Positions 1 to 9,200 of a DNA stretch of 64,000 nucleotides are shown in pieces; position 1 is the first letter of the stretch; each line of letters starts with the position of its first letter. A model generated the notes under the pieces. The model was given only the letters and a program-made list of their open reading frames with translations. It ran no database searches and was not told the DNA's origin. Origin of the DNA: Karalla daura (lineage: Eukaryota > Chordata > Actinopteri > Chaetodontiformes > Leiognathidae). The stretch covers positions 22,954,862 through 23,018,861 of the forward strand of contig CM055197.1 in NCBI GenBank assembly GCA_029224185.1. Direction: 5' to 3'. The translations under genes were made by a program, and so were the position numbers.

Positions 1-102
1 GTCGAGATGACCTGAACATCTCCCAAAGGAATCACGCTTTGAAGTCTTCAGGAAGATCAAAGGCGTCAGCGATGATGTCACACTGGCTCACCTTGTCTGA
101 CA
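1..102 (+). repeat. Partial monomer at left edge
   Basis: This is the last 102 bases of a unit cut by the window edge. It runs from the GTCGAGATGACCTG segment to the junction block. It is class I, but fE, fH and similar families are the same here, so the family is undecided. Confidence 0.9.
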
Positions 103-122
103 TCAATATGTCACTGTGACAT
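24..122 (+). repeat. Nearly invariant junction block (first copy)
   Basis: This segment of about 99 bp runs from CAAAGGAATCACG through GAAGTCTTCAGGAAG, GGCGTCAGCGATGATG and GGCTCACCTTG to the TGTCACTGTGACA dyad. It is almost the same in every class I and class II unit, although their centres differ strongly. Variation is limited to a few sites: CACGC, AAGC or CATGC; GGCGTC, GGCCTC or GGCATC; GCGATG or GCAATG; CAATAT, CAATTT or CAACAT. Uneven conservation of this kind is expected if a protein binds here or if exchange is concentrated here. The sequence alone does not decide between the two. Confidence 0.85.
108..122. repeat. 15-bp perfect dyad inside nested inverted repeats
   Basis: ATGTCAC-T-GTGACAT is a perfect 7-1-7 inverted repeat. 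It lies inside a second pair, CTGACA (97-102) and TGTCAG (123-128). To its left TGATGTCA (73-80) and TGACATCA (98-105) form a perfect 8-bp inverted repeat with a 17-base spacer. The result is five TGTCA/TGACA pentamers in about 55 bp, in alternating orientation. The inner TGTCAC/GTGACA dyad is kept in almost every unit; an exception is 30028, which reads GTGATAT. In units reading CAATTTG the perfect arms shrink to six bases. In class II units reading ATTATCAGG the last pentamer is lost, but a TGACA is added in GTGACATCATTAGG. Confidence 0.85.
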
Positions 123-232
123 TGTCAGGTGCCTTCCTCATGTAGTGAGTATTTTGATGATATCTCTTGACTCGAATAGGAACATACAAAAGGACAACAT
201 TGAAAAGAAAAGTCTGCCCTGGGTAATTAGCT

Positions 233-253
233 TGATTTTGAAATCCAAAATCA
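233..253. repeat. Central inverted repeat TGATTTTG / CAAAATCA
   Basis: Two perfect 8-base arms are separated by five bases in this fA unit. The same position keeps a stem in other families by different bases. In fG the spacer is TAATC with the same arms. In fE and fB the arms are TGATTTT and AAAATCA around a 7-base loop. In fC the arms are TTGATTTTG and CAATATCAA with one mismatch. fF (TGACTTT) weakens it by one base. Confidence 0.8.
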
Positions 254-280
254 GACTTATGAAAAAGGATTTACTCTTAC

Positions 281-308
281 CCTCCTTTACACAAATGGGT
301 GAAGGAGG
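281..308. repeat. Inverted repeat around ACAAATGGG, fA form
   Basis: CCTCCTT (281-287) pairs perfectly with AAGGAGG (302-308) across a 14-base loop. The right arm GAAGGAGG is nearly constant across class I, while the left arm varies between families yet remains complementary to it. Confidence 0.8.
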
Positions 309-485
309 AACTAAATTGATCATTCCAAAATCAAAGTAATGATACATTGACGTTGCAGAGCAGCCTAAACTCAATGGACTAAAGTCGAGATGACCTGAAC
401 ATCTCTCAAAGGAATCACGCTTTGAAGTCTTCAGGAAGATCAAAGGCGTCAGCGATGGTGTCACACTGGCTCACCTTGTCTGACA

Positions 486-869
486 TCAATATGTCACTGT
501 GACATTGTCAGGTGCCTTCCTCATGTAGTGAGTATTTTGATGATATCTCTGTGACTCGAATAGGAAAATACAAAAGGACAACTTTGAAAAGAAAAGTCTG
601 CCCTGGGTAATTAGCTTGATTTTGAAATCAAAAATCAGACTTATGACAAAGGATTTACTCTTAACTTCCTTCACACAAATGGGTGAAGGAGGAACTAAAT
701 TGATCATTCTAAACTCAAAGTAATGACACATTGACGTTCCTGAGCAGCCTAAACTCAATGGACTAAAGTTGATATGACCTGAACATTTCCCAAAGGAATC
801 ACGCTTTGAAGTCTTCAGGAAGATCAAAGGCGTCAGCGATGATGTCACACTGGCTCACCTTGTCTGACA
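486..869 (+). repeat. Family fB monomer (type example, class I)
   Basis: Diagnostic features: CTCTGTGACTCG, AACTTTG, AAATCAAAAATC, TTATGACAAAGG, TTAACTTCCTTCAC, CTAAACTCAAAGTAATGACAC and GTTGATATGACCTG followed by ATTTCCC. The last two separate it from fE. There are nine copies (486, 2788, 6625, 10078, 11995, 15448, 20051, 22353, 26190), all in the left 26.6 kb. It always follows an fA unit, an fE/fA hybrid or, at 11995, an fF unit. It is always followed by fC or, at 26574, an fC/fG hybrid. Copies at 2788, 6625, 11995, 22353 and 26190 carry GAAGGTGG in place of GAAGGAGG. Confidence 0.92.
667..690. repeat. Inverted repeat around ACAAATGG, fB/fE/fF form
   Basis: TCCTTCAC (667-674) and GTGAAGGA (683-690) are perfect 8-base arms with an 8-base loop. 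This is the same hairpin position as in fA, but the left arm differs in several bases and pairs in a shifted register. In fB copies with GAAGGTGG the stem itself is unaffected. Confidence 0.8.
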
Positions 870-1253
870 TCAATATGTCACTGTGACATTATCAGGTGTC
901 TTGCTCATGTAGTGAGTAGTCTGATGATATCTCTGTGACATCATTAGGAAAATAAAAAAAGACAACATTGGAAAGAAAAGTCTGCCCTGGGTAATTAGCT
1001 TGATTTTGTAATCCAATATCAAGGTAATGAGAAAGGGGTTGCACTTGACCTCCAAAACTCAAATGGGTGGAGGAGGAACAAAACTGAACATTCTAAAATC
1101 AAAGTAATTACACTTTGATAGTGCTTTGCAACTTAAAGTCAAAGGACTAAAGTTGATATGACTTGAACATATCCCAAAGGAATCACGCTTTGAAGTCTTC
1201 AGGAAGATCAAAGGCGTCAGCGATGATGTCACACTGGCTCACCTTGTCTGACA
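870..1253 (+). repeat. Family fC monomer (type example, class II)
   Basis: Diagnostic features: ATTATCAGGTGTCTTGCTC, GTAGTCTGATGATATC, GTGACATCATTAGG, ATTGGAAAG, TTGTAATCCAATATCAAGG, GGGGTTGCACTTGACC, TCCAAAACTCAAATGGG and CTGAACATTC. It ends with ACTTTGATAGTGCTT. It is the most frequent family, with 29 copies. The flanking junction block is the same as in class I, while the middle 250 bp is clearly diverged. Some right-half copies (41929, 42697, 45385, 46153) read GGAAAGTAAAA for GGAAAATAAAA. Confidence 0.93.
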
Positions 1254-1637
1254 TCAATTTGTCACTGTGACATTGTCAGGTGCCTTCCTCATGTAGTGAG
1301 TATTTTGATGATATCTCTGTGACTCGAATAGGAAAATACAAAAGGACAACATTGAAAAGAAAAGTCTGCCCTGTGTAATTAGCTTGATTTTGAAATCCAA
1401 AATCAGACTTATGAAAAAGGATTTACTCTTACCCTCCTGAACACAAATGGGTGAAGGAGGAACTAAATTGATCATTCTAAAATCAAAGTAATGATACATT
1501 GACGTTCCTGAGCAGCCTATACTCAATGGACTAAAGTCGAGATGACCTGAACATTTCCCAAAGGAATCACGCTTTGAAGTCTTCAGGAAGATCAAAGGCC
1601 TCAGCGATGATGTCACACTGGCTCACCTTGTCTGACA
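1254..1637 (+). repeat. Family fD monomer (type example, class I)
   Basis: Diagnostic features: ATCAATTTGTCAC (T for A just before the dyad), CTCTGTGACTCG, AACATTG, CCCTGTGTAATTAGC, GAAATCCAAAATC, CCTGAACAC and GAGCAGCCTATACTC followed by ATTTCCC. There are 23 copies. It nearly always lies between fG and fC. In the left part most copies read AAAGGCCTCAGCG; from 26.9 kb on they read AAAGGCGTCAGCG. Copies at 42313 and 45769 have CAATATG and AAAATAAAAAAGG, and look recombined at the left end. Confidence 0.92.
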
Positions 1638-2020
1638 TCAATATGTCACTGTGACATTATCAGGTGTCTTGCTCATGTAGTGAGTAGTCTGATGATATCT
1701 CTGTGACATCATTAGGAAAATAAAAAAAGACAACATTGGAAAGAAAAGTCTGCCCTGGGTAATTAGCTTGATTTTGTAATCCAATATCAAGGTAATGAGA
1801 AAGGGGTTGCACTTGACCTCCAAAACTCAAATGGGTGGAGAGGAACAAAACTGAACATTCTAAAATCAAAGTAATTACACTTTGATAGTGCTTTGCAACT
1901 TAAAGTCAAAGGACTAAAGTTGATATGACTTGAACATTTCCCAAAGGAATCACGCTTTGAAGTCTTCAGGAAGATCAAAGGCGTCAGCAATGATGTCACA
2001 CTGGCTCACCTTGTCTGACA

Positions 2021-2404
2021 TCAATATGTCACTGTGACATTGTCAGGTGCCTTCCTCATGTAGTGAGTATTTTGATGATATCTCTGTGACTCGAATAGGA
2101 AAATACAAAAGGACAACTTTGAAAAGAAAAGTCTGCCCTGGGTAATTAGCTTGATTTTGAAATCAAAAATCAGACTTATGACAAAGGATTTACTCTTAAC
2201 TTCCTTCACACAAATGGGTGAAGGAGGAACTAAATTGATCATTCCAAAATCAAAGTAGTGATACATTGACGTTCCTGAGCAGCCTCAACTCAATGGACTA
2301 AAGTCGAGATGACCTGAACATCTCCCAAAGGAATCACGCTTTGAAGTCTTCAGGAAGATCAAAGGCGTCAGCGATGATGTCACACTGGCTCACCTTGTCT
2401 GACA
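2021..2404 (+). repeat. Family fE monomer (type example, class I)
   Basis: Diagnostic features: CTCTGTGACTCG, GGAAAATACAAAAGG, AACTTTG, AAATCAAAAATCAG, TTATGACAAAGG, TTAACTTCCTTCACAC, ATTCCAAAATCAAAGTAGTG and GAGCAGCCTCAACTC followed by ATCTCCC. There are 19 copies, including three (53445, 61115, 62266) that begin with the fD marker CAATTTG and so look like fD/fE recombinants. Confidence 0.92.
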
Positions 2405-3555
2405 TCAATATGTCACTGTGACATTGTCAGGTGCCTTCCTCATGTAGTGAGTATTTTGATGATATCTCTTGACTCGAATAGGAACATACAAAAGGACAAC
2501 ATTGAAAAGAAAAGTCTGCCCTGGGTAATTAGCTTGATTTTGAAATCCAAAATCAGACTTATGAAAAAGGATTTACTCTTACCCTCCTTTACACAAATGG
2601 GTGAAGGAGGAACTAAATTGATCATTCCAAAATCAAAGTAATGATACATTGACGTTGCAGAGCAGCCTAAACTCAATGGACTAAAGTCGAGATGACCTGA
2701 ACATCTCTCAAAGGAATCACGCTTTGAAGTCTTCAGGAAGATCAAAGGCGTCAGCGATGGTGTCACACTGGCTCACCTTGTCTGACATCAATATGTCACT
2801 GTGACATTGTCAGGTGCCTTCCTCATGTAGTGAGTATTTTGATGATATCTCTGTGACTCGAATAGGAAAATACAAAAGGACAACTTTGAAAAGAAAAGTC
2901 TGCCCTGGGTAATTAGCTTGATTTTGAAATCAAAAATCAGACTTATGACAAAGGATTTACTCTTAACTTCCTTCACACAAATGGGTGAAGGTGGAACTAA
3001 ATTGATCATTCTAAACTCAAAGTAATGACACATTGACGTTCCTGAGCAGCCTAAACTCAATGGACTAAAGTTGATATGACCTGAACATTTCCCAAAGGAA
3101 TCACGCTTTGAAGTCTTCAGGAAGATCAAAGGCGTCAGCGATGATGTCACACTGGCTCACCTTGTCTGACATCAATATGTCACTGTGACATTATCAGGTG
3201 TCTTGCTCATGTAGTGAGTAGTCTGATGATATCTCTGTGACATCATTAGGAAAATAAAAAAAGACAACATTGGAAAGAAAAGTCTGCCCTGGGTAATTAG
3301 CTTGATTTTGTAATCCAATATCAAGGTAATGAGAAAGGGGTTGCACTTGACCTCCAAAACTCAAATGGGTGGAGGAGGAACAAAACTGAACATTCTAAAA
3401 TCAAAGTAATTACACTTTGATAGTGCTTTGCAACTTAAAGTCAAAGGACTAAAGTTGATATGACTTGAATATATCCCAAAGGAATCACGCTTTGAAGTCT
3501 TCAGGAAGATCAAAGGCGTCAGCGATGATGTCACACTGGCTCACCTTGTCTGACA

Positions 3556-3938
3556 TCAATTTGTCACTGTGACATTGTCAGGTGCCTTCCTCATGTAGTG
3601 AGTATTTTGATGATATCTCTTGACTCGAATAGGAAAATAAAAAAGGACAACTTTGAAAAGAAAAGTCTGCCCTGTGTAATTAGCTTGACTTTGAAATCAA
3701 AAATCAGACTTATGACAAAGGATTTACTCTTAACTTCCTTCACACAAATGGGTGAAGGAGGAACTAAATTGATCATTCTAAAATCAAAGTAGTGATACAT
3801 TGACGTTCCTGAGCAGCCTCAACTCAATGGACTAAAGTCGAGATGACCTGAACATCTCCCAAAGGAATCAAGCTTTGAAGTCTTCAGGAAGATCAAAGGC
3901 GTCAGCGATGATGTCACACTGGCTCACCTTGTCTGACA
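3556..3938 (+). repeat. Family fF monomer (type example, class I, 383 bp)
   Basis: Diagnostic features: CTCTTGACTCG (one base short), GGAAAATAAAAAAGG, AACTTTG, GCTTGACTTTGAAATC, TTATGACAAAGG, TTCCTTCACAC, GTAGTGATAC and CCTCAACTC. There are 20 copies, usually followed by fA. Copies left of 24 kb end with AATCAAGCTTTG, which contains the HindIII site AAGCTT (3870-3875 here). Copies from 28.9 kb onward have AATCACGC. Copies at 50375, 55745, 59197 and 63416 read AAAGTACAAC for AAAGGACAAC. Confidence 0.92.
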
Positions 3939-4705
3939 TCAATATGTCACTGTGACATTGTCAGGTGCCTTCCTCATGTAGTGAGTATTTTGATGATATC
4001 TCTTGACTCGAATAGGAACATACAAAAGGACAACATTGAAAAGAAAAGTCTGCCCTGGGTAATTAGCTTGATTTTGAAATCCAAAATCAGACTTATGAAA
4101 AAGGATTTACTCTTACCCTCCTTAACACAAATGGGTGAAGGAGGAACTAAATTGATCATTCTAAAATCAAAGTAATGATACATTGACGTTGCAGAGCAGC
4201 CTAAACTCAATGGACTAAAGTCGAGATGACCTGAACATCTCTCAAAGGAATCACGCTTTGAAGTCTTCAGGAAGATCAAAGGCGTCAGCGATGATGTCAC
4301 ACTGGCTCACCTTGTCTGACATCAATATGTCACTGTGACATTGTCAGGTGCCTTCCTCATGTAGTGAGTATTTTGATGATATCTCTGTGACTCGAATAGG
4401 AAAATACAAAAGGACAACTTTGAAAAGAAAAGTCTGCCCTGGGTAATTAGCTTGATTTTGAAATCAAAAATCAGACTTATGACAAAGGATTTACTCTTAA
4501 CTTCCTTCACACAAATGGGTGAAGGAGGAACTAAATTGATCATTCCAAAATCAAAGTAGTGATACATTGACGTTCCTGAGCAGCCTCAACTCAATGGACT
4601 AAAGTCGAGATGACCTGAACATCTCCCAAAGGAATCACGCTTTGAAGTCTTCAGGAAGATCAAAGGCGTCAGCGATGATGTCACACTGGCTCACCTTGTC
4701 TGACA

Positions 4706-5089
4706 TCAATATGTCACTGTGACATTGTCAGGTGTCTTTCTCATGTAGTGAGTAGTCTGATGACATCTCTGTGACATCATTAGGAAAATAAAAAAAGACA
4801 ACATTGAAAAGAAAAGTCTGCCCTGGGTAATTAGCATGATTTTGTAATCCAAAATCAAGGTAATGAGAAAGGGGTTACACTTGACCTCCTAAACTCAAAT
4901 GGGTGGAGGAGGAACAAAACTGATCATTCAAAAATCAAAGTAATTACACTTTGATAGTGCTTAGCAACTTAAAGTCAAAGGACGAAAGTTGATATGACTT
5001 GAACATATCCCAAAGGAATCACGCTTTGAAGTCTTCAGGAAGATCAAAGGCGTCAGCGATGATGTCACATTGGCTCACCTTGTCTGACA
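4706..5089 (+). repeat. Family fG monomer (type example, class II)
   Basis: Diagnostic features: CAGGTGTCTTTCTC, GTAGTCTGATGACATC, GTGACATCATTAGG, ATTGAAAAG, TTAGCATGATTTTG, TAATCCAAAATCAAGG, GGGGTTACACTTGACC, TCCTAAACTC, CTGATCATTCAAAAATC and CAAAGGACGAAAG. There are 20 copies, each followed by fD or by an fE unit with an fD-type start. Copies left of 32 kb mostly start ATTGTCAGG, while those from 32331 on start ATTATCAGG as in fC. The copy at 51525 reads GCAAGATT for GCATGATT. Confidence 0.93.
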
Positions 5090-6241
5090 TCAATTTGTCA
5101 CTGTGACATTGTCAGGTGCCTTCCTCATGTAGTGAGTATTTTGATGATATCTCTGTGACTCGAATAGGAAAATACAAAAGGACAACATTGAAAAGAAAAG
5201 TCTGCCCTGTGTAATTAGCTTGATTTTGAAATCCAAAATCAGACTTATGAAAAAGGATTTACTCTTACCCTCCTGAACACAAATGGGTGAAGGAGGAACT
5301 AAATTGATCATTCTAAAATCAAAGTAATGATACATTGACGTTCCTGAGCAGCCTATACTCAATGGACTAAAGTCGAGATGACCTGAACATTTCCCAAAGG
5401 AATCACGCTTTGAAGTCTTCAGGAAGATCAAAGGCCTCAGCGATGATGTCACACTGGCTCACCTTGTCTGACATCAATATGTCACTGTGACATTATCAGG
5501 TGTCTTGCTCATGTAGTGAGTAGTCTGATGATATCTCTGTGACATCATTAGGAAAATAAAAAAAGACAACATTGGAAAGAAAAGTCTGCCCTGGGTAATT
5601 AGCTTGATTTTGTAATCCAATATCAAGGTAATGAGAAAGGGGTTGCACTTGACCTCCAAAACTCAAATGGGTGGAGGAGGAACAAAACTGAACATTCTAA
5701 AATCAAAGTAATTACACTTTGATAGTGCTTAGCAACTTAAAGTCAAAGGACTAAAGTTGATATGACTTGAACATTTCCCAAAGGAATCACGCTTTGAAGT
5801 CTTCAGGAAGATCAAAGGCGTCAGCAATGATGTCACACTGGCTCACCTTGTCTGACATCAATATGTCACTGTGACATTGTCAGGTGCCTTCCTCATGTAG
5901 TGAGTATTTTGATGATATCTCTGTGACTCGAATAGGAAAATACAAAAGGACAACTTTGAAAAGAAAAGTCTGCCCTGGGTAATTAGCTTGATTTTGAAAT
6001 CAAAAATCAGACTTATGACAAAGGATTTACTCTTAACTTCCTTCACACAAATGGGTGAAGGAGGAACTAAATTGATCATTCCAAAATCAAAGTAGTGATA
6101 CATTGACGTTCCTGAGCAGCCTCAACTCAATGGACTAAAGTCGAGATGACCTGAACATCTCCCAAAGGAATCACGCTTTGAAGTCTTCAGGAAGATCAAA
6201 GGCGTCAGCGATGATGTCACACTGGCTCACCTTGTCTGACA

Positions 6242-9200
6242 TCAATATGTCACTGTGACATTGTCAGGTGCCTTCCTCATGTAGTGAGTATTTTGATGAT
6301 ATCTCTTGACTCGAATAGGAACATACAAAAGGACAACATTGAAAAGAAAAGTCTGCCCTGGGTAATTAGCTTGATTTTGAAATCCAAAATCAGACTTATG
6401 AAAAAGGATTTACTCTTACCCTCCTTTACACAAATGGGTGAAGGAGGAACTAAATTGATCATTCCAAAATCAAAGTAATGATACATTGACGTTGCAGAGC
6501 AGCCTAAACTCAATGGACTAAAGTCGAGATGACCTGAACATCTCTCAAAGGAATCACGCTTTGAAGTCTTCAGGAAGATCAAAGGCGTCAGCGATGGTGT
6601 CACACTGGCTCACCTTGTCTGACATCAATATGTCACTGTGACATTGTCAGGTGCCTTCCTCATGTAGTGAGTATTTTGATGATATCTCTGTGACTCGAAT
6701 AGGAAAATACAAAAGGACAACTTTGAAAAGAAAAGTCTGCCCTGGGTAATTAGCTTGATTTTGAAATCAAAAATCAGACTTATGACAAAGGATTTACTCT
6801 TAACTTCCTTCACACAAATGGGTGAAGGTGGAACTAAATTGATCATTCTAAACTCAAAGTAATGACACATTGACGTTCCTGAGCAGCCTAAACTCAATGG
6901 ACTAAAGTTGATATGACCTGAACATTTCCCAAAGGAATCACGCTTTGAAGTCTTCAGGAAGATCAAAGGCGTCAGCGATGATGTCACACTGGCTCACCTT
7001 GTCTGACATCAATATGTCACTGTGACATTATCAGGTGTCTTGCTCATGTAGTGAGTAGTCTGATGATATCTCTGTGACATCATTAGGAAAATAAAAAAAG
7101 ACAACATTGGAAAGAAAAGTCTGCCCTGGGTAATTAGCTTGATTTTGTAATCCAATATCAAGGTAATGAGAAAGGGGTTGCACTTGACCTCCAAAACTCA
7201 AATGGGTGGAGGAGGAACAAAACTGAACATTCTAAAATCAAAGTAATTACACTTTGATAGTGCTTTGCAACTTAAAGTCAAAGGACTAAAGTTGATATGA
7301 CTTGAACATATCCCAAAGGAATCACGCTTTGAAGTCTTCAGGAAGATCAAAGGCGTCAGCGATGATGTCACACTGGCTCACCTTGTCTGACATCAATTTG
7401 TCACTGTGACATTGTCAGGTGCCTTCCTCATGTAGTGAGTATTTTGATGATATCTCTTGACTCGAATAGGAAAATAAAAAAGGACAACTTTGAAAAGAAA
7501 AGTCTGCCCTGTGTAATTAGCTTGACTTTGAAATCAAAAATCAGACTTATGACAAAGGATTTACTCTTAACTTCCTTCACACAAATGGGTGAAGGAGGAA
7601 CTAAATTGATCATTCTAAAATCAAAGTAGTGATACATTGACGTTCCTGAGCAGCCTCAACTCAATGGACTAAAGTCGAGATGACCTGAACATCTCCCAAA
7701 GGAATCAAGCTTTGAAGTCTTCAGGAAGATCAAAGGCGTCAGCGATGATGTCACACTGGCTCACCTTGTCTGACATCAATATGTCACTGTGACATTGTCA
7801 GGTGCCTTCCTCATGTAGTGAGTATTTTGATGATATCTCTTGACTCGAATAGGAACATACAAAAGGACAACATTGAAAAGAAAAGTCTGCCCTGGGTAAT
7901 TAGCTTGATTTTGAAATCCAAAATCAGACTTATGAAAAAGGATTTACTCTTACCCTCCTTAACACAAATGGGTGAAGGAGAAACTAAATTGATCATTCTA
8001 AAATCAAAGTAATGATACATTGACGTTGCAGAGCAGCCTAAACTCAATGGACTAAAGTCGAGATGACCTGAACATCTCTCAAAGGAATCACGCTTTGAAG
8101 TCTTCAGGAAGATCAAAGGCGTCAGCGATGATGTCACACTGGCTCACCTTGTCTGACATCAATATGTCACTGTGACATTGTCAGGTGCCTTCCTCATGTA
8201 GTGAGTATTTTGATGATATCTCTGTGACTCGAATAGGAAAATACAAAAGGACAACTTTGAAAAGAAAAGTCTGCCCTGGGTAATTAGCTTGATTTTGAAA
8301 TCAAAAATCAGACTTATGACAAAGGATTTACTCTTAACTTCCTTCACACAAATGGGTGAAGGAGGAACTAAATTGATCATTCCAAAATCAAAGTAGTGAT
8401 ACATTGACGTTCCTGAGCAGCCTCAACTCAATGGACTAAAGTCGAGATGACCTGAACATCTCCCAAAGGAATCACGCTTTGAAGTCTTCAGGAAGATCAA
8501 AGGCGTCAGCGATGATGTCACACTGGCTCACCTTGTCTGACATCAATATGTCACTGTGACATTGTCAGGTGTCTTTCTCATGTAGTGAGTAGTCTGATGA
8601 CATCTCTGTGACATCATTAGGAAAATAAAAAAAGACAACATTGAAAAGAAAAGTCTGCCCTGGGTAATTAGCATGATTTTGTAATCCAAAATCAAGGTAA
8701 TGAGAAAGGGGTTACACTTGACCTCCTAAACTCAAATGGGTGGAGGAGGAACAAAACTGATCATTCAAAAATCAAAGTAATTACACTTTGATAGTGCTTA
8801 GCAACTTAAAGTCAAAGGACGAAAGTTGATATGACTTGAACATATCCCAAAGGAATCACGCTTTGAAGTCTTCAGGAAGATCAAAGGCGTCAGCGATGAT
8901 GTCACACTGGCTCACCTTGTCTGACATCAATTTGTCACTGTGACATTGTCAGGTGCCTTCCTCATGTAGTGAGTATTTTGATGATATCTCTGTGACTCGA
9001 ATAGGAAAATACAAAAGGACAACATTGAAAAGAAAAGTCTGCCCTGTGTAATTAGCTTGATTTTGAAATCCAAAATCAGACTTATGAAAAAGGATTTACT
9101 CTTACCCTCCTGAACACAAATGGGTGAAGGAGGAACTAAATTGATCATTCTAAAATCAAAGTAATGATACATTGACGTTCCTGAGCAGCCTATACTCAAT

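Larger units (their letters stand above)
103..485 (+). repeat. Family fA monomer (type example, class I, 383 bp)
   Basis: Diagnostic features: CTCTTGACTCG (one base short), GGAACATAC, AACATTG, GAAATCCAAAATCAG, TTATGAAAAAGG, TTACCCTCC, GACGTTGCAGAGCAGCC and ATCTCTCAAAGG. Subtypes differ just before ACACAAATGGG. CCTTT units are found to the left of 32 kb, CCTTA units throughout, and CCTGA units from about 50 kb onward. The CCTTT form ends GCGATGGTGTCAC in most copies. There are 25 complete fA units. The missing base breaks the long minus-strand reading frame that is open in fB and fD, which argues against coding use. Confidence 0.93.
103..2404 (+). repeat. HOR block, 6 units: fA fB fC fD fC fE
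   Basis: Units start at 103, 486, 870, 1254, 1638 and 2021. Compared with the 10-unit HOR, the units fF fA fE fG are missing between fC and fD. The second fC (1638-2020) has a private one-base deletion, GGTGGAGAGGAAC for GGTGGAGGAGGAAC, near 1840. The same order and the same deletion recur at 19668-21969. Confidence 0.9.
2405..6241 (+). repeat. Complete 10-unit HOR (3,837 bp)
   Basis: Units start at 2405 fA, 2788 fB, 3172 fC, 3556 fF, 3939 fA, 4322 fE, 4706 fG, 5090 fD, 5474 fC and 5858 fE. The next block repeats this order with a constant 3,837-bp offset. Private marks are GAATATATCC at 3470 (T for C) and CACATTGG at 5070 (T for C). Neither is in the following block at 6242, but both are in the copy at 21970-25806. 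Confidence 0.9.

Noticed and set aside
165..180. tRNA or SINE-type B box on the minus strand (ATTCGAGTC resembles GTTCGANTC)
   Set aside because: No A box at a suitable distance, no cloverleaf and no tRNA-like ends. A short chance match is more likely.
145..339. Plus-strand 64-residue open frame in fA and fF units
   Set aside because: It exists only in the 383-bp families, overlaps the minus-strand frames and has no conserved-protein features.
2..400. Possible shorter ancestral repeat inside the 384-bp unit (for example two halves)
   Set aside because: Reading the unit against itself, I saw only short inverted repeats and A-runs, no direct half-unit similarity.
950..962. A-runs such as AAAAAAAGACA as transposon or polyadenylation remnants
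   Set aside because: They are at a fixed position in every class II unit, with no target-site duplication or element body next to them.
1254..1616. Minus-strand open frames of 120, 108, 81, 69 and 61 residues recurring in nearly every unit (for example 138-464, 486-848, 1254-1616)
   Set aside because: They repeat with the monomer, change length by family through one-base frameshifts, and have no recognised domain or gene context. They are treated as by-products of the satellite sequence.
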